Numbered from the stretch's first letter, positions 27,067-38,680 are shown. The stretch is 57,552 bases of DNA from Granulicatella sp. WM01 (GCF_004570605.1 NZ_SPPB01000005.1:1-57552), one strand, 5' to 3'. A program made the numbers and translations. Notes: a model not told the origin generated them from the sequence alone.

Positions 27067-28177
27067 TCCATTCCAACAAACAATCATTGGCATTATTGGA
27101 GGAGGACAGCTTGGAAAAATGATGGCGCAATCTGCCAAGAAACAAGGGTATCGTGTTATTGTATTAGATCCACAAATTGATTGTCCAGCCTCTCAAGTGT
27201 GTGACCAACATATTGTTGCACAGTACAATGACAAAATAGCTTTAAAGCAATTGTCTGATTTGTGTACGGTTGTGACGTACGAATTTGAGAACGTTGATTG
27301 CCAAACTATTAAAGAAGCGATTGATGAACAAAAGTTTCCACAAGGGACAAAAGTATTAGAAATTTCTCAAAATCGCTTGTTTGAAAAAGAATTTTTAACA
27401 CGGTGTCACATTAATATTGCGCCTTATCAAGCGGTTTTATCTCCACAAGACTTAGACAAAGCCATTGAAAAAGTAGGATACCCATGTGTGTTAAAAACAA
27501 CTCGTTTCGGATATGACGGAAAAGGGCAAATTGTGTTAAAAGGTATAGAGCAATTGCATTCAGCAAGAGAGCTAGCACAACAATCAGAATGTGTCTTAGA
27601 AGGCTGGGTTAATTTTGAAAAAGAAATTTCACTTATGATTAGTCGGAATATAAATGGCGAATGTTCTGTTTTTCCTGTGAGTGAAAATCATCATCGTCAT
27701 AATATTTTGCATACATCATGTGTTCCTGCACGCTTAAATGAGGGAGTAGCTGCTAGAGCAAAACAGTATGCTGAAGTCATTGCAAATGAATTACAATTGG
27801 TTGGTACGTTAGGGATTGAATTTTTTGTTGGTATAGATGATAAGCTATATGTGAATGAGTTAGCCCCTCGTCCGCATAATTCAGGACATTATTCCATTGA
27901 AGCATGTAATTTTTCTCAGTTTGATGTATCTATTCAAGCGATTTTAAATTTACCTATGCCTAATATTACATTGCATTCTCCAGTTGTGATGATTAATGTA
28001 TTAGGTCAACATATTGAGAATGTATATCGTTTGAAAGCACAAAAAGCAAATTGGCATTTTCATGATTATGGTAAGTTAGAAAGTAAAGAAAATAGAAAAA
28101 TGGGGCATATTACGATATTAACAAAACATATTGACGATACGCTGCTGGCTATTAACAACACGCATATTTGGGATTAA
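27059..28177 (+). CDS. purK: N5-carboxyaminoimidazole ribonucleotide synthase
   Basis: An ATP-grasp enzyme of about 372 aa that carboxylates AIR with bicarbonate and [21 protein letters not shown] opens the protein, [11 protein letters not shown] is the ATP loop and [18 protein letters not shown] is the conserved metal-binding region. I prefer ATG 27059 inside the end of purE; a GTG at 27047 is in frame but lacks a better ribosome site. Confidence 0.95.
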   Translation: MINPFQQTIIGIIGGGQLGKMMAQSAKKQGYRVIVLDPQIDCPASQVCDQHIVAQYNDKIALKQLSDLCTVVTYEFENVDCQTIKEAIDEQKFPQGTKVLEISQNRLFEKEFLTRCHINIAPYQAVLSPQDLDKAIEKVGYPCVLKTTRFGYDGKGQIVLKGIEQLHSARELAQQSECVLEGWVNFEKEISLMISRNINGECSVFPVSENHHRHNILHTSCVPARLNEGVAARAKQYAEVIANELQLVGTLGIEFFVGIDDKLYVNELAPRPHNSGHYSIEACNFSQFDVSIQAILNLPMPNITLHSPVVMINVLGQHIENVYRLKAQKANWHFHDYGKLESKENRKMGHITILTKHIDDTLLAINNTHIWD

Positions 28178-28212
28178 TAAGGGATTTGGGGTATAGTAGA
28201 GGAGAGAGGAAA

Positions 28213-29280
28213 ATGAAAGGAAGTAAACCAAGTCATAAAAGAATGATCTATACAGTAATTGCTTCTTTATTGTGTGTTACCATTGGGATAAGCGTATTAC
28301 TCATGCGTTCGTTTGAAACCTATCCGCATTTGAAAGAGGCTAATCGTGTATATAATGGAACAAATACGCATGTGAATGATAATAAAAATATAATTGTATC
28401 CGTTGCGATGGTAAATATTCTTGATGATACGCATCAACAAGTGGATTATTATCTTGCCTTAACAGAGGATAAGTATTTTGTTATTGTTGAATTACCTAAG
28501 GGAGATCAAACGTTCAATACATTAAAAAAAGATAATTTTAATGTGTTAGATAAACCGTATCAACTCGTAGCACGTCAGAAAACATTAGATGCATCAATGC
28601 AGAATAGTTTAAAAGCACGTTTCTCAAATACATCTCTTAAAAAGAGAATGAATATCCATTCTTTAGTGTCTGTTCCGGCGTTTCATGATTCTCAATTGAG
28701 CTTGTTAATCATTGGCATTAGTACACTTACGCTTGGAGTATTAGGATGTGTAGCTTGTGTGATAGGGTGGATAAAAAGTAGACAATCCTATCGTTTATTA
28801 TGTGGCATTTATCCTGAATTGCAGAAAGATTTTTCGTCGATAAAAACGAATTCAGCATATTATGATGCAACATTGGAGATTAGTGTGTATAAACAACATC
28901 TTATATTTATGAAAAGAGGTGTGCAGTGTTTTAATTTGAGTCAAATTGAGGAACTGGAATATCAGATAACATCTGTATTTGGTGGTGGAACAAAGGTGCA
29001 AGTATATTCTTTTCTGCTGTTAGTCAATACATCAACCATAGAAGTGTCAGATAAAAAACTGGAAAAAGTATCTATTTATCAACAAAAATATAAAGATGCT
29101 TTTCATGCTAATCTTCAGGAATTTTTGGGATTTATCGCTGGACATTACACGCACATTAAATTAGGGAATTTAGAAGATTATAACTTGGATTGTGATACAC
29201 AGGTCGTCCCAAACGATAGTGAATGTGTTAATGTAGAAGATAATCCTAGTATGCAAGGAAATAGAGAAGATACGCAGTAG
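28213..29280 (+). CDS. Unknown two-span membrane protein inside the purine cluster (355 aa)
   Basis: I do not recognise a family. ATG 28213 has GGAGAGAGG just upstream; the longer frame from 28168 overlaps purK and has no better site. A first hydrophobic helix (about residues 11-31) leads to an extracytoplasmic domain of ~130 residues (about 32-160). A second helix pair region (LSLLIIGISTLTLGVLGCVACVIGWI) then leads to a soluble domain with LEISVYKQHLIFMKRG and an acidic tail. It follows purK by 35 nt in the same direction and is closed by a terminator, so it is probably cotranscribed with purEK. A role in purines is suggested only by position. Confidence 0.6.
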   Translation: MKGSKPSHKRMIYTVIASLLCVTIGISVLLMRSFETYPHLKEANRVYNGTNTHVNDNKNIIVSVAMVNILDDTHQQVDYYLALTEDKYFVIVELPKGDQTFNTLKKDNFNVLDKPYQLVARQKTLDASMQNSLKARFSNTSLKKRMNIHSLVSVPAFHDSQLSLLIIGISTLTLGVLGCVACVIGWIKSRQSYRLLCGIYPELQKDFSSIKTNSAYYDATLEISVYKQHLIFMKRGVQCFNLSQIEELEYQITSVFGGGTKVQVYSFLLLVNTSTIEVSDKKLEKVSIYQQKYKDAFHANLQEFLGFIAGHYTHIKLGNLEDYNLDCDTQVVPNDSECVNVEDNPSMQGNREDTQ

Positions 29281-29310
29281 ATTAAAAAAGTATTTAAGCA
29301 TCATCTGAAT

Positions 29311-29370
29311 GATATGTTTAAAACTGTGAGAAAACAACGTTCATAACTGTTGATTTCTCACAGTTTTTGT
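29311..29370 (+). terminator. Terminator, copy 1 of a sequence repeated at 38681
   Basis: AACTGTGAGAAA (29322-29333) and TTTCTCACAGTT (29354-29365) form the stem, with T's after it. The sequence before the stem (GATATGTTTAAAA) and the loop are shared with 38681-38737. Confidence 0.85.
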
Positions 29371-29838
29371 TATTTGGAAAGTTTTTCCTGTCTTTTTTCT
29401 TGTAGAGACAGGATATGATGAGGGGGGAAGATCTTATCATAGTAAATATTAAAAGGCATACAATTTTCTTCAAAAATACTTTAAATTAAAGAATGTCCAA
29501 ATAATATAAAATGTTGCTAGGCTGGAAAAATATGTGTATTGATATGTTTGGGTAAAGATTGCGAATATAGGGCAAATGTAGAATACATTTAGGAATAGGC
29601 TATTTTTGTGATATAAAAACTATGTTTATAGATGAATTATTTAATGTGGAATGCCGTATAAATAGAAAGCTATTTTTATCTGTGAGTTGGATTAAAAAAT
29701 GGGAAATGTTTGTCCTTTTTTATGAAAAGTCTTTAAATTATTTGCCTTTTGCATTATAATTAGTGTGTTAAATAATAAAAAAACGAATAATAAAAAATAA
29801 TATGGTTTAAATAGTTCGTAAAAGGATAAGGTGATAAA
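29371..29838. other. Purine operon leader region
   Basis: About 470 nt before purL. It holds a candidate promoter (29732-29760). I looked for a purine riboswitch and found none, and no clear PurBox. Short frames on the minus strand are not credible. Confidence 0.5.
29732..29760 (+). promoter_or_regulatory. Candidate promoter of purLCFMND
   Basis: TTTAAA (29732-29737), 17-bp spacer, perfect TATAAT (29755-29760), 79 nt before the purL start. Confidence 0.6.
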
Positions 29839-32800
29839 GTGGATAAACGTATTTTTGTCAAGAAAAAAGAAGCGTATAATCAAGAGTCGTATAAGTTAGC
29901 TGAACAGTTGAATGAAACGTATAAATTAGGGTTAAAAAAGGTTGATGTTTATATTGTGTACGATATTTATCGTATTTCAGAAGAAACATATCAAAAGGCA
30001 AAGACATCTGTTTTTGCAGAGGTTATGGTAGATGATGTGTTTGAGGAGCTTGACTTACAAGAAGGGTATTATTTTGCTTATGAAACATTGCCTGCACAAT
30101 ACGATCAACGTGCTGATAGTGCTAATCAATGTTTGTCTTTATTAGATACGCAAACAGAAGCATACGTACGTAGTGGGAAAGTCATTGTGTTTGATAGACA
30201 ATTATCGCATGAAGAATTGCAGTACGTTTATCAAGAATTGGTTAACCCAATTGAGTCACAACAAAAGGATATGTCACGATTATCTTTTTCTATTGATTCA
30301 ACACCTAAACCTTTAAAAGATTTGACAGGATTTAATCAATTTGATCAAGATGAGTTACAATCTTTAAAAGCCGAATTATCTTTGGCAATGACGATTGAAG
30401 ATTTGGTGTTTATTCAAAACTATTTTATGACAGAACATAGAGATCCTAGTGAAACAGAGTTAATGGTTTTAGACTGTTATTGGAGTGATCATTGTCGCCA
30501 TACAACGTTTGAAACAGTTTTAGATGATATTACTATTCAATCTGAATTGTTCCAACAGGAGATGCAACAGGCTTTTGATACGTATGTATCTATGCGTGAG
30601 GAGTTAAATAGCCAAAAACCGATTACTTTAATGGATATGGCAAGTGTTGTTGGAAAATATCATCGTGCTGTCTTAAAAGACTCAACAATTGAGGTGAGTG
30701 AGGAGATTAACGCTTGTTCTTTCTTTACAACTATAAAAAATAACGGTGTAGATGAAAAATGGTTAATTCAATTTAAAAACGAAACGCACAATCATCCAAG
30801 TGAGATTGAGCCGTTTGGTGGAGCAAGTACCTGTATTGGTGGTGCTATTCGTGATCCGTTGTCTGGGCGTAGTTATGTGTATCAAGCGATGCGTATTTCA
30901 GGAAGTGGAAATATTTTACAAAAAAGAGAGGAAACTTTAGCGTATAAGTTGCCACAAGTGAACATTTCAACAGGTACAGCTCATGGGAATTCTTCGTATG
31001 GTAATCAAATTGGTTTAGCAACAACGTATGTGCGTGAATTATATGATGATAGTTATGTAGCTAAACATATGGAAGTCGGGGCGGTTGTAGGTGCAGTTAA
31101 AGAGGGTGCATTTAAACGTGAAAGTCCACAAGCAGATGATATTGTTATTTTAATTGGTGGACGTACTGGACGTGATGGTATTCAAGGAGCAAGTGGATCG
31201 AGTATTAGTCATACGAACCAATCGTTAGAAACAGCTTCAAGTCAAGTCCAAAAAGGAAATGCTCCAGAGGAAAGAAAAATTCAACGTTTATTCCGTAAGC
31301 CAGAAGTGACAACATTAATTAAAAAATGTAATGATTTTGGTGCTGGAGGTGTTTGTGTAGCTATTGGAGAGCTTGCTGAAGGAATTGAAATTCATTTAGA
31401 TAAAGTATTGGTAAAATATAATGGATTGAATGCAACAGAATTAGCAACTAGTGAATCGCAAGAGAGAATGGCAGTTGTCATTGACCCTAAAGACTACGAC
31501 ACATTTATTCAAGAGTGTGAAAAAGAAAATATTGAGCATGCACATGTTGCAACGATTACGAATAGACGACGTTTAGAAATGTATTATCATGGACAAAAAG
31601 TTGTTGATATGGGAGCAGATTTCTTAGCTACAAGTGGGGTTAGACAACATGCTAAAGCTTGCCTAGTAGATAATCATGCTGGTAATCCGTTTGAAGATAA
31701 AACTATCAGTAAAGAGGCTATTTTGTCTGAGTTAGCATCTTTAAACGTGACATGTCAAAAAGGTTTAGCACAACGATTTGATTCGTCTGTTGGTGCAACT
31801 ACTGTATTAATGCCATTTGCTGGGAAACATCAGTTAACGCCGGTTCAGGCTAGTGTTCAAGCATTACCAACATTACATTCAACTAGTGATACGGCAACTA
31901 TTTTGACGTATGGATTTATTCCTAAGTTATCACATTACTCTCCGTTTTTATCTGCTATTTATGCAGTTTTAGAATCAGTAGCTAAAGTGTATGCAGTGGG
32001 TGGAACAAAAGAAAGTCTTTATTTCTCATTCCAAGAGTATTTTGAGAAACTTGGAAAAGATGCGAAAAAATGGGGTAAAGTGACACAAGCCTTACTAGGT
32101 AGTATTTATGCCCAAGCAGAAATTGGTCGACCAAGTATTGGTGGAAAAGATAGTATGTCAGGTTCATTTAATGAGTTAAATGTTGTTGAAACTTTAATTT
32201 CTTTTGCGTGTGTACCTGTTAAAATTGCTGATGTGATTACACCAGAGCTTAAACAAGTAGGAAATGAATTGTACTATATTCCAGTTATTAAAGATGAACG
32301 TGGGTATCCAAATATTAGTGCAACATTAGAACAATACGAGCAAGTACATCAGTACATTAAAGACGGAACAGTTGTGTCGGCTTATGTTCAAGATGAGGGA
32401 AGTATTGTGGCTAGTTTAGTGAAGATGGCACTTGGAAATGGTCTAGGATTTACAGTTAAAAAAGATAGTATTTTAAATTTTGAGCCAGCATCTTTAGTGG
32501 TAGAGGCAGTAAAACCATTGCCGTTTGAAAAATTGGGTGAAGTGAGCCAAGATATTTCTGTTAATGGAATCACGTTCACTGAAGATGAGGTTTATACAGC
32601 GTATACGCAAACGTTACAGTCTATTTATCCGCTTTATCAAAATGAAGATAAAGGAGCATGCGAAAATTTAGTGCAGCCTCAATCTATTAAACGTTACTAT
32701 CCAGAATATGTGGAGCATGTTAAAGTGGTTATTCCTGTGTTTCCTGGAACAAACTGTGAGTATGATACAGAAAAAGCATTTATTCAGGCTGGTGCCTATC

Positions 32801-33510
32801 CACAAACTGTTGTTATTCGGAACAAAAAAGAGCATGATATTGAGCGCTCTATTGATGCATTTGTTCAAGCCATTCAAGAGGCACATATCATTTGTTTCCC
32901 TGGAGGGTTTTCAAGTGGAGATGAGCCGGACGGTAGTGCTAAATTTATCGTGAATGTGTTGAGAAATGAACGTGTGAAAGAAGCTATTCATAACCATCTA
33001 GCCCAACAAAAATTAATTTTAGGAATTTGTAATGGATTCCAAGCCTTAATTAAGTCAGGATTATTGCCTTATGGAGAAATTAAACCGTTACAAGATAGGG
33101 ATTTGACATTACATCATAATGTAAGTCATCATCATATTTCGACAACTGCTCTAACACGAGTAGCAAATACAAATTCTCCATGGTTACAAGACTTTACATT
33201 AAACCAAATTCATGAAGTGGTATTCAGTCATGGAGAAGGGCGTCTTGTTGGTCAAAATATCGAACAATTTAAACATTTAGCGGCTTTCCAATATTGTGAC
33301 TTTGACGGGCAAGCAAGTATGCATGGCAAATTTAATCCGAATGGTTCTGTGTATGCTATTGAGGGACTAATTAGCGAAAATGGTTTGATTTTAGGAAAAA
33401 TGGGACATAGTGAACGTTACGGAGAGCAATTGTATAAAACAAATACGATTAAAGGAACACAGTCTATTTTTGCCAATGGTGTGAATTATTTTAAAGGAGA
33501 GGGGCAATAA
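29839..33510 (+). CDS. purL: Phosphoribosylformylglycinamidine synthase, single chain
   Basis: A 1223-aa enzyme making FGAM from FGAR, glutamine and ATP. Unlike the three-part PurS/Q/L of Bacillus, this is one chain. A PurS-like/linker N-terminus is followed by the FGAM synthase core (DCYWSDHCRHTTFET, KNETHNHPSEIEPFGGASTCIGG, GKDSMSGSFNELNV). A C-terminal glutaminase comes last, with PVFPGTNCEYDTEKAF, GGFSSGDEPDGSAKF and nucleophile Cys in GICNGFQ near residue 1062. The start codon is GTG, with AAGGTG just upstream. Single-chain PurL of this length is typical of streptococci, clostridia and relatives. Confidence 0.95.
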   Translation: MDKRIFVKKKEAYNQESYKLAEQLNETYKLGLKKVDVYIVYDIYRISEETYQKAKTSVFAEVMVDDVFEELDLQEGYYFAYETLPAQYDQRADSANQCLSLLDTQTEAYVRSGKVIVFDRQLSHEELQYVYQELVNPIESQQKDMSRLSFSIDSTPKPLKDLTGFNQFDQDELQSLKAELSLAMTIEDLVFIQNYFMTEHRDPSETELMVLDCYWSDHCRHTTFETVLDDITIQSELFQQEMQQAFDTYVSMREELNSQKPITLMDMASVVGKYHRAVLKDSTIEVSEEINACSFFTTIKNNGVDEKWLIQFKNETHNHPSEIEPFGGASTCIGGAIRDPLSGRSYVYQAMRISGSGNILQKREETLAYKLPQVNISTGTAHGNSSYGNQIGLATTYVRELYDDSYVAKHMEVGAVVGAVKEGAFKRESPQADDIVILIGGRTGRDGIQGASGSSISHTNQSLETASSQVQKGNAPEERKIQRLFRKPEVTTLIKKCNDFGAGGVCVAIGELAEGIEIHLDKVLVKYNGLNATELATSESQERMAVVIDPKDYDTFIQECEKENIEHAHVATITNRRRLEMYYHGQKVVDMGADFLATSGVRQHAKACLVDNHAGNPFEDKTISKEAILSELASLNVTCQKGLAQRFDSSVGATTVLMPFAGKHQLTPVQASVQALPTLHSTSDTATILTYGFIPKLSHYSPFLSAIYAVLESVAKVYAVGGTKESLYFSFQEYFEKLGKDAKKWGKVTQALLGSIYAQAEIGRPSIGGKDSMSGSFNELNVVETLISFACVPVKIADVITPELKQVGNELYYIPVIKDERGYPNISATLEQYEQVHQYIKDGTVVSAYVQDEGSIVASLVKMALGNGLGFTVKKDSILNFEPASLVVEAVKPLPFEKLGEVSQDISVNGITFTEDEVYTAYTQTLQSIYPLYQNEDKGACENLVQPQSIKRYYPEYVEHVKVVIPVFPGTNCEYDTEKAFIQAGAYPQTVVIRNKKEHDIERSIDAFVQAIQEAHIICFPGGFSSGDEPDGSAKFIVNVLRNERVKEAIHNHLAQQKLILGICNGFQALIKSGLLPYGEIKPLQDRDLTLHHNVSHHHISTTALTRVANTNSPWLQDFTLNQIHEVVFSHGEGRLVGQNIEQFKHLAAFQYCDFDGQASMHGKFNPNGSVYAIEGLISENGLILGKMGHSERYGEQLYKTNTIKGTQSIFANGVNYFKGEGQ

Positions 33511-33512
33511 AG

Positions 33513-34220
33513 ATGAAACTACTATATGAAGGTAAAGCAAAACAATTATTTGAAGTGGAAAATGAGCAAGAGATTTATGTGCATTATAAAAATAGTGCCA
33601 CAGCTTTCAACGGTGTAAAAAAAGAAGAATTTGAGAAAAAAGGTGTGTTAAATAACACAATTAGTGCATTGATTTTTGAGCATTTAGAAAAGAATGGTGT
33701 TCGCACCCATTTTATTAGAAAAGTAAATGATACTGATCAAATTTGTCAAAAGGTAACTATTATTCCACTAGAAGTTATCACACGTAATCTTGTTGCCGGA
33801 TCCATGGCGAAAAAATATGGGTTAGAAGAAGGCAAAAAATTAAGTCAACCTGTTTTTGAGTTGAGTTATAAAAATGATGAGTTGGGTGATCCTCTTATTA
33901 ATGATGATCACGCTATTGCACTAGATATTGTGACACAAGAAGAACTGGCCGAAATTAAACAACAAACCCATCGTATTAATACAGTATTAAAAGATCTCTT
34001 TTTACAAGCTGGGTTGGTGCTGGTCGACTTTAAAATTGAATTTGGCAAAACACATACAGGCGATATTATTTTGGCAGATGAAATTTCTCCAGATACATGT
34101 CGATTATGGGAAGTGAATACTGGTGAAAAATTAGATAAAGATCGCTTCCGTAGAGATTTAGGTTCTGTTATGGAGGCATACGAAGAAGTATTAGGGAGAT
34201 TAGAACATGCGAAATCTTAA
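33513..34220 (+). CDS. purC: SAICAR synthase
   Basis: A 235-aa phosphoribosylaminoimidazole-succinocarboxamide synthase, joining aspartate to CAIR with ATP. It begins [15 protein letters not shown] and contains [43 protein letters not shown] and [12 protein letters not shown]. It starts 2 nt after purL and overlaps purF by 14 nt, so translation is tightly coupled. Confidence 0.97.
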   Translation: MKLLYEGKAKQLFEVENEQEIYVHYKNSATAFNGVKKEEFEKKGVLNNTISALIFEHLEKNGVRTHFIRKVNDTDQICQKVTIIPLEVITRNLVAGSMAKKYGLEEGKKLSQPVFELSYKNDELGDPLINDDHAIALDIVTQEELAEIKQQTHRINTVLKDLFLQAGLVLVDFKIEFGKTHTGDIILADEISPDTCRLWEVNTGEKLDKDRFRRDLGSVMEAYEEVLGRLEHAKS

Positions 34221-35685
34221 TGAAGAATGTGGTGTATTTGGTGTTTGGAATCATTCTAATGCCAATCAAATAACCTATTTTGGCTTACATAGTTTGCAAC
34301 ATCGTGGGCAAGAAGGTGCAGGAATTGTCGTAAGTAATGGTGAACGTTTAACAGGGCATCGTGATGAGGGCTTAATTGCAGAAGTTTTTAAAGATAATGC
34401 TAAATTAGACAAATTAACTGGAAATGCTGCTATTGGTCATGTTCGTTATGCGACGTGTGGAAGTGGTGGTGTGCATAATGTTCAACCGTTTTTATTCCAT
34501 TTCCATGACATGAGTGTAGGGATTTGTCATAATGGAAATTTAGTTAATGCAACATCTCTAAGAAAATCTTTGGAAGAAGATGGTGCAATTTTCCATTCGT
34601 CTTCTGATACTGAAGTAATGATGCATTTAATTAGACGTAGTAAAGCTAGTACTTTTGAAGAAAAATTTAAAGAAAGTTTAAATGTTGTAAAAGGTGGATT
34701 TACTTATTTAATGCTAACTAAAGATGCGTTATACGGAGCAGTAGATCCGAATTCATTGCGACCTTTAGTAATAGGACAGATGAAAAATGGAGCATACGTG
34801 GTTTCAAGTGAAACATGTGCGTTTCATGTTGTTGGTGCTAAATATATTCAAAGTGTGCAAGCTGGTGAGTATGTCGTTATTACCAATGATGGTATACGTA
34901 CGGAAAAATATACTACAGACACTACTGTAGCTATCTCGGCTATGGAATATGTATATTTTGCACGTCCGGATTCTAAAATTGCAGGTGTTAACGTCCATAC
35001 ATCACGTAAAAAGGCAGGACGCTTGTTAGCTAAAGAAAGTCCTGCTGTGCAAGCTGATATGGTTATTGGTGTGCCAAATTCATCATTATCTGCTGCTACT
35101 GGATATGCTGAAGAAAGTGGATTACCTTATGAAATGGGATTGATTAAAAATCAATATGTTGCTCGTACATTTATTCAACCAACGCAAGAATTACGTGATC
35201 AAGGTGTACGTATGAAACTTTCTGCTGTTGAAGATGTTGTTAGTGGAAAAAGTGTTGTTATGGTTGATGATTCTATTGTACGTGGTACGACAAGTAAGCG
35301 TATCGTACAAATTTTAAAAGAAGCAGGTGCTAGGGAAGTACATGTGAGGATTGCGTCTCCAGAATTTTTATTCCCTATCTTTTATGGGATAGATGTATCA
35401 AATAGTGCAGAATTAATTTCAGCTCATAAAACTGTTCAAGAAGTATGCGAATATATTGGTGCAGACTCTTTAGAGTTTTTAAGTGTTGAGGGATTAATTG
35501 ATGCTATTGGCTTAACGTTTGATGCACCATATAAAGGTTTATGTATGGAATGTTTTACAGGAGATTATCCAGCCGGATTGTATGACTATGAAACGCGTTA
35601 TTTAAGTGGATTAACACCAATTCAAAAAAATTATTTGGCGAATCATAAACAATATTTTAACAGAGAGGGGAAACAATATGTCTAA
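34207..35685 (+). CDS. purF: Amidophosphoribosyltransferase
   Basis: A 492-aa first enzyme of the pathway, making phosphoribosylamine from PRPP and glutamine. The N-terminal nucleophile is Cys8 in EECGVFGVW, exposed after removal of a short propeptide. The glutaminase part has [18 protein letters not shown] and CHNGNLVN; the PRPP site is [11 protein letters not shown] near residue 352. Cysteines in the C-terminal [12 protein letters not shown] fit the iron-sulfur type. It starts inside the end of purC (GGGAG 8 nt before ATG) and overlaps purM by 8 nt. Confidence 0.97.
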   Translation: MRNLNEECGVFGVWNHSNANQITYFGLHSLQHRGQEGAGIVVSNGERLTGHRDEGLIAEVFKDNAKLDKLTGNAAIGHVRYATCGSGGVHNVQPFLFHFHDMSVGICHNGNLVNATSLRKSLEEDGAIFHSSSDTEVMMHLIRRSKASTFEEKFKESLNVVKGGFTYLMLTKDALYGAVDPNSLRPLVIGQMKNGAYVVSSETCAFHVVGAKYIQSVQAGEYVVITNDGIRTEKYTTDTTVAISAMEYVYFARPDSKIAGVNVHTSRKKAGRLLAKESPAVQADMVIGVPNSSLSAATGYAEESGLPYEMGLIKNQYVARTFIQPTQELRDQGVRMKLSAVEDVVSGKSVVMVDDSIVRGTTSKRIVQILKEAGAREVHVRIASPEFLFPIFYGIDVSNSAELISAHKTVQEVCEYIGADSLEFLSVEGLIDAIGLTFDAPYKGLCMECFTGDYPAGLYDYETRYLSGLTPIQKNYLANHKQYFNREGKQYV

Positions 35686-36724
35686 TGCGTATAAGAGTGC
35701 AGGTGTAGACGTTCATGCCGGATATGAGGCTGTGGAGCGTATGAAAAAACATGTGCAAAAAACAAATCGTCCGGGAATTATGGGAGCTCTTGGAGGCTTT
35801 GGAGGAGTATTTGATTTATCTAGTCTACAATATAAACAACCGCTCCTTGTATCAGGAACAGACGGTGTAGGGACTAAATTATTGTTAGCCATTCAGCAAA
35901 AAACATACAACACAGTAGGGATTGATTGTGTTGCCATGTGTGTGAATGATATTGTAGCCCAAGGTGCTGAACCGTTATATTTCCTTGATTATATTGCCGT
36001 TGGAAAAAACCAACCACAAATGATTGAAGATATTGTAGAAGGTGTTTCACAAGGATGTATTCAAGCTGGTGCGGCATTGATTGGTGGAGAAACTGCTGAA
36101 ATGCCAGATATGTATGCACATGATGATTTTGACTTAGCTGGTTTTGCAGTCGGTGTTGTTGAAAAAGACAAACTTATTGACAAAGGGCAAGTTAAAGCTG
36201 GAGATGTTTTAATTGGGTTACAATCTAGTGGTATTCACTCAAATGGTTATTCTCTAGTTAGAAAAATCTTTTTCAAAGACAATGATTATACATTAGATAG
36301 CCAATTCCCAGAGTTGAGTCATTCTTTAGGGCAAGAGTTACTCGTGCCAACACGTATTTACGTAAAAGAAATTTTAGCTTTACATCAACAAGAGTGTGTA
36401 CATGGTGTAGCACATATTACAGGAGGGGGATTTATTGAAAACATTCCTCGTATGTTGAGTGATGAATTAACTGCTAAAATTGATATGGATAGTTTCGAGA
36501 TTTTGCCGATTTTTAAAGTGATGCAACGTGTCGGAAAGTTAACACAAACAGATATGTTAGGGACTTTCAATTTAGGTATTGGTATGGTTGTAGCTGTTCC
36601 AAGAGAAAAATTAGAACAGGCTAAAGACATCTTGAAAAATAGTGAGATAAAACATTTTGTTATTGGAGAAGTGATTGACAAAAATCAACCTAGTCAGTAT
36701 GAGGGTAAAGAGGTTATTTTATGA
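35678..36724 (+). CDS. purM: AIR synthase (phosphoribosylformylglycinamidine cyclo-ligase)
   Basis: A 348-aa ATP-dependent enzyme closing FGAM to AIR. It has [43 protein letters not shown]-like [30 protein letters not shown] and [22 protein letters not shown] precedes the start. It overlaps purN by 4 nt (ATGA). Confidence 0.97.
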   Translation: MSNAYKSAGVDVHAGYEAVERMKKHVQKTNRPGIMGALGGFGGVFDLSSLQYKQPLLVSGTDGVGTKLLLAIQQKTYNTVGIDCVAMCVNDIVAQGAEPLYFLDYIAVGKNQPQMIEDIVEGVSQGCIQAGAALIGGETAEMPDMYAHDDFDLAGFAVGVVEKDKLIDKGQVKAGDVLIGLQSSGIHSNGYSLVRKIFFKDNDYTLDSQFPELSHSLGQELLVPTRIYVKEILALHQQECVHGVAHITGGGFIENIPRMLSDELTAKIDMDSFEILPIFKVMQRVGKLTQTDMLGTFNLGIGMVVAVPREKLEQAKDILKNSEIKHFVIGEVIDKNQPSQYEGKEVIL

Positions 36725-37326
36725 GAATAGCAATTTTTGCCAGTGGGAATGGCTCGAATTTTGAGGCTATTGCAAAAGCTGTTGAAGAAAAAAGATTGTC
36801 TGTACAGATTGCTAGTGTCGTATATGATAAAAAAGATGCTTATGTGCAAACAAGGGCAAAAAAATATAATATTCCAGCTTACTATTTTAATTTTTCCACT
36901 TATCAGAGTAAAGAAAGTTATGAACAAGCAATTTTAGAACAATTAAAACGTGATAAAGTAGATTTTATTGTATTGGCAGGATATATGAAATTTATTGGTC
37001 GTGTGCTTTTGCAGGCATACCCAAATAAAATTTTAAATATTCATCCGTCACTCTTACCACAGTTTCCTGGTAAGAGTGGGATTGCTGATGCTTTCAAGGC
37101 TAAAGTGAGCCAGACAGGAGTGAGTGTCCATTTAGTAGATGAAGGTATTGATACTGGACCTATTTTGAAACAAATGTGTGTATCAATTGATAAAGAGGAT
37201 ACGTTAGAGAGTTTAACAGAAAAAATTCATCGCATAGAGCATCACTTATATCCTTTAGTTATTCAAGAATATAGTGAGAAATTATTCAAACAGTTAACAA
37301 ATAAAGCAGATGACAATCTACAATAG
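36721..37326 (+). CDS. purN: GAR transformylase (folate-dependent)
   Basis: A 201-aa enzyme transferring the formyl group of 10-formyl-tetrahydrofolate to [21 protein letters not shown] is the phosphate-binding start; [20 protein letters not shown] holds the catalytic Asn and His, and [10 protein letters not shown] the Asp. In many relatives purH follows purN; here purD follows directly. Confidence 0.97.
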   Translation: MRIAIFASGNGSNFEAIAKAVEEKRLSVQIASVVYDKKDAYVQTRAKKYNIPAYYFNFSTYQSKESYEQAILEQLKRDKVDFIVLAGYMKFIGRVLLQAYPNKILNIHPSLLPQFPGKSGIADAFKAKVSQTGVSVHLVDEGIDTGPILKQMCVSIDKEDTLESLTEKIHRIEHHLYPLVIQEYSEKLFKQLTNKADDNLQ

Positions 37327-37341
37327 AAAGGAAGATAATGT

Positions 37342-38634
37342 ATGAACATTCTAGTTGTTGGAAGTGGTGGACGAGAGCATGCAATCGCAAAAACATTGGC
37401 AAATTCTCCTGTGACTAAGCATGTATTTTGTGCTAAAGGAAATCCTCGTATGGTACAAGACGGTATTGAATTAGTTGATATTAGTGAGATTGACGGAGAA
37501 AGTCTTGTTCAATTTGCAAAAGAACAGCAAATAGACTGGACATTTATTGGTCCAGAATTGCCATTATTTCACGGAGTAAGTGATGCTTTTGAACAGGCGG
37601 GATTACGTGTGTTTTCTCCGTCTAAAGCGGCGGCTAAAATTGAATATTCAAAAGATTTTGCTAAACAGCTGATGGTAAAATATCATGTGCCAACTGCAAA
37701 ATCAGCTACATTTTCATCTTTTGATTTAGCTAAAGATTATGTGTTAGAGCACGGAGCACCGATTGTTATTAAAGCAGATGGATTAGCTGCTGGAAAAGGT
37801 GTCGTTGTTGCCATGAATACGGATGAAGCATTAGAGGCATTATCATTTATGTTGTTAGACGGAGCATACGCTAATCAAGACGATGTTGCAAAGGTAGTGA
37901 TTGAGGAGTATTTAGAGGGTGAAGAATTTTCATTGTTTAGTTTTGTTAATGGTGAAAAAGCCTATTTTGCAGGGATTTCTCAAGATCATAAACGAGCATA
38001 CGACCATGATTTAGGACCTAATACTGGTGGTATGGGAGCATATTCTCCAGTTCCTCAATTTTCACAAGAGGTTATTGATGAATGTATGGCACAAGTTGTT
38101 TATCCTATTATCAAAGGGATGAAACAAGAAGGGTGCGCATATAAAGGTGTTCTATACGCTGGGCTAATGATGACTAAAGGCGGCGTTAAAGTCATTGAAT
38201 TTAATGCACGATTTGGAGATCCTGAAACGCAGGTTGTTCTTCAAAGATTGAATAGTGATTTAGCTACTATTATTGATGATATTTTGCAAGATAAAGAGCC
38301 TGTTATTGAATGGAAGCAAAATAGTATAACTTTAGGTGTCGTTGTTGCAGCTAAAGGGTATCCTAGTCAATATGAAAAAGGTTTCTCATTAGGAAAATTA
38401 ACGCCAAGAGATTCAGAGCAAGTGCAACTATTTGCTGCAGGTGTGAATGGAAATCAAGGTGAGTATATTGCAAACGGAGGACGTCTGTTTTTAGTATCTG
38501 CTACTGAAGAAACAGCCCATAAAGCACAAAAGGTTGTATATGATTATTTGCAAGAGCATACAATAGAGGGAACTTTCTATCGTCATGATATTGGGTATCA
38601 TGTTGTTAATTGGGAAAAAAAGTATAGTGAATAA
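37342..38634 (+). CDS. purD: Phosphoribosylamine-glycine ligase
   Basis: A 430-aa ATP-grasp enzyme joining phosphoribosylamine and glycine. VVGSGGREHAIAKTL, IVIKADGLAAGKGVVVA, DLGPNTGGMGAYSP and EFNARFGDPETQVVLQRL are all present. AAAGGAAG precedes ATG 37342. It is the last gene of the cluster and is closed by the terminator at 38681. purH and purB do not follow. Confidence 0.97.
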   Translation: MNILVVGSGGREHAIAKTLANSPVTKHVFCAKGNPRMVQDGIELVDISEIDGESLVQFAKEQQIDWTFIGPELPLFHGVSDAFEQAGLRVFSPSKAAAKIEYSKDFAKQLMVKYHVPTAKSATFSSFDLAKDYVLEHGAPIVIKADGLAAGKGVVVAMNTDEALEALSFMLLDGAYANQDDVAKVVIEEYLEGEEFSLFSFVNGEKAYFAGISQDHKRAYDHDLGPNTGGMGAYSPVPQFSQEVIDECMAQVVYPIIKGMKQEGCAYKGVLYAGLMMTKGGVKVIEFNARFGDPETQVVLQRLNSDLATIIDDILQDKEPVIEWKQNSITLGVVVAAKGYPSQYEKGFSLGKLTPRDSEQVQLFAAGVNGNQGEYIANGGRLFLVSATEETAHKAQKVVYDYLQEHTIEGTFYRHDIGYHVVNWEKKYSE

Positions 38635-38680
38635 TATCAGTTATATTCATTCAGTGATGATTGGGAAAAATCAAAACATT

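Noticed and set aside
29371-29838. Purine riboswitch or PurR box upstream of purL
   Set aside because: I looked for the conserved junction and loop sequences and for CCGAA-type boxes and found no match by eye.
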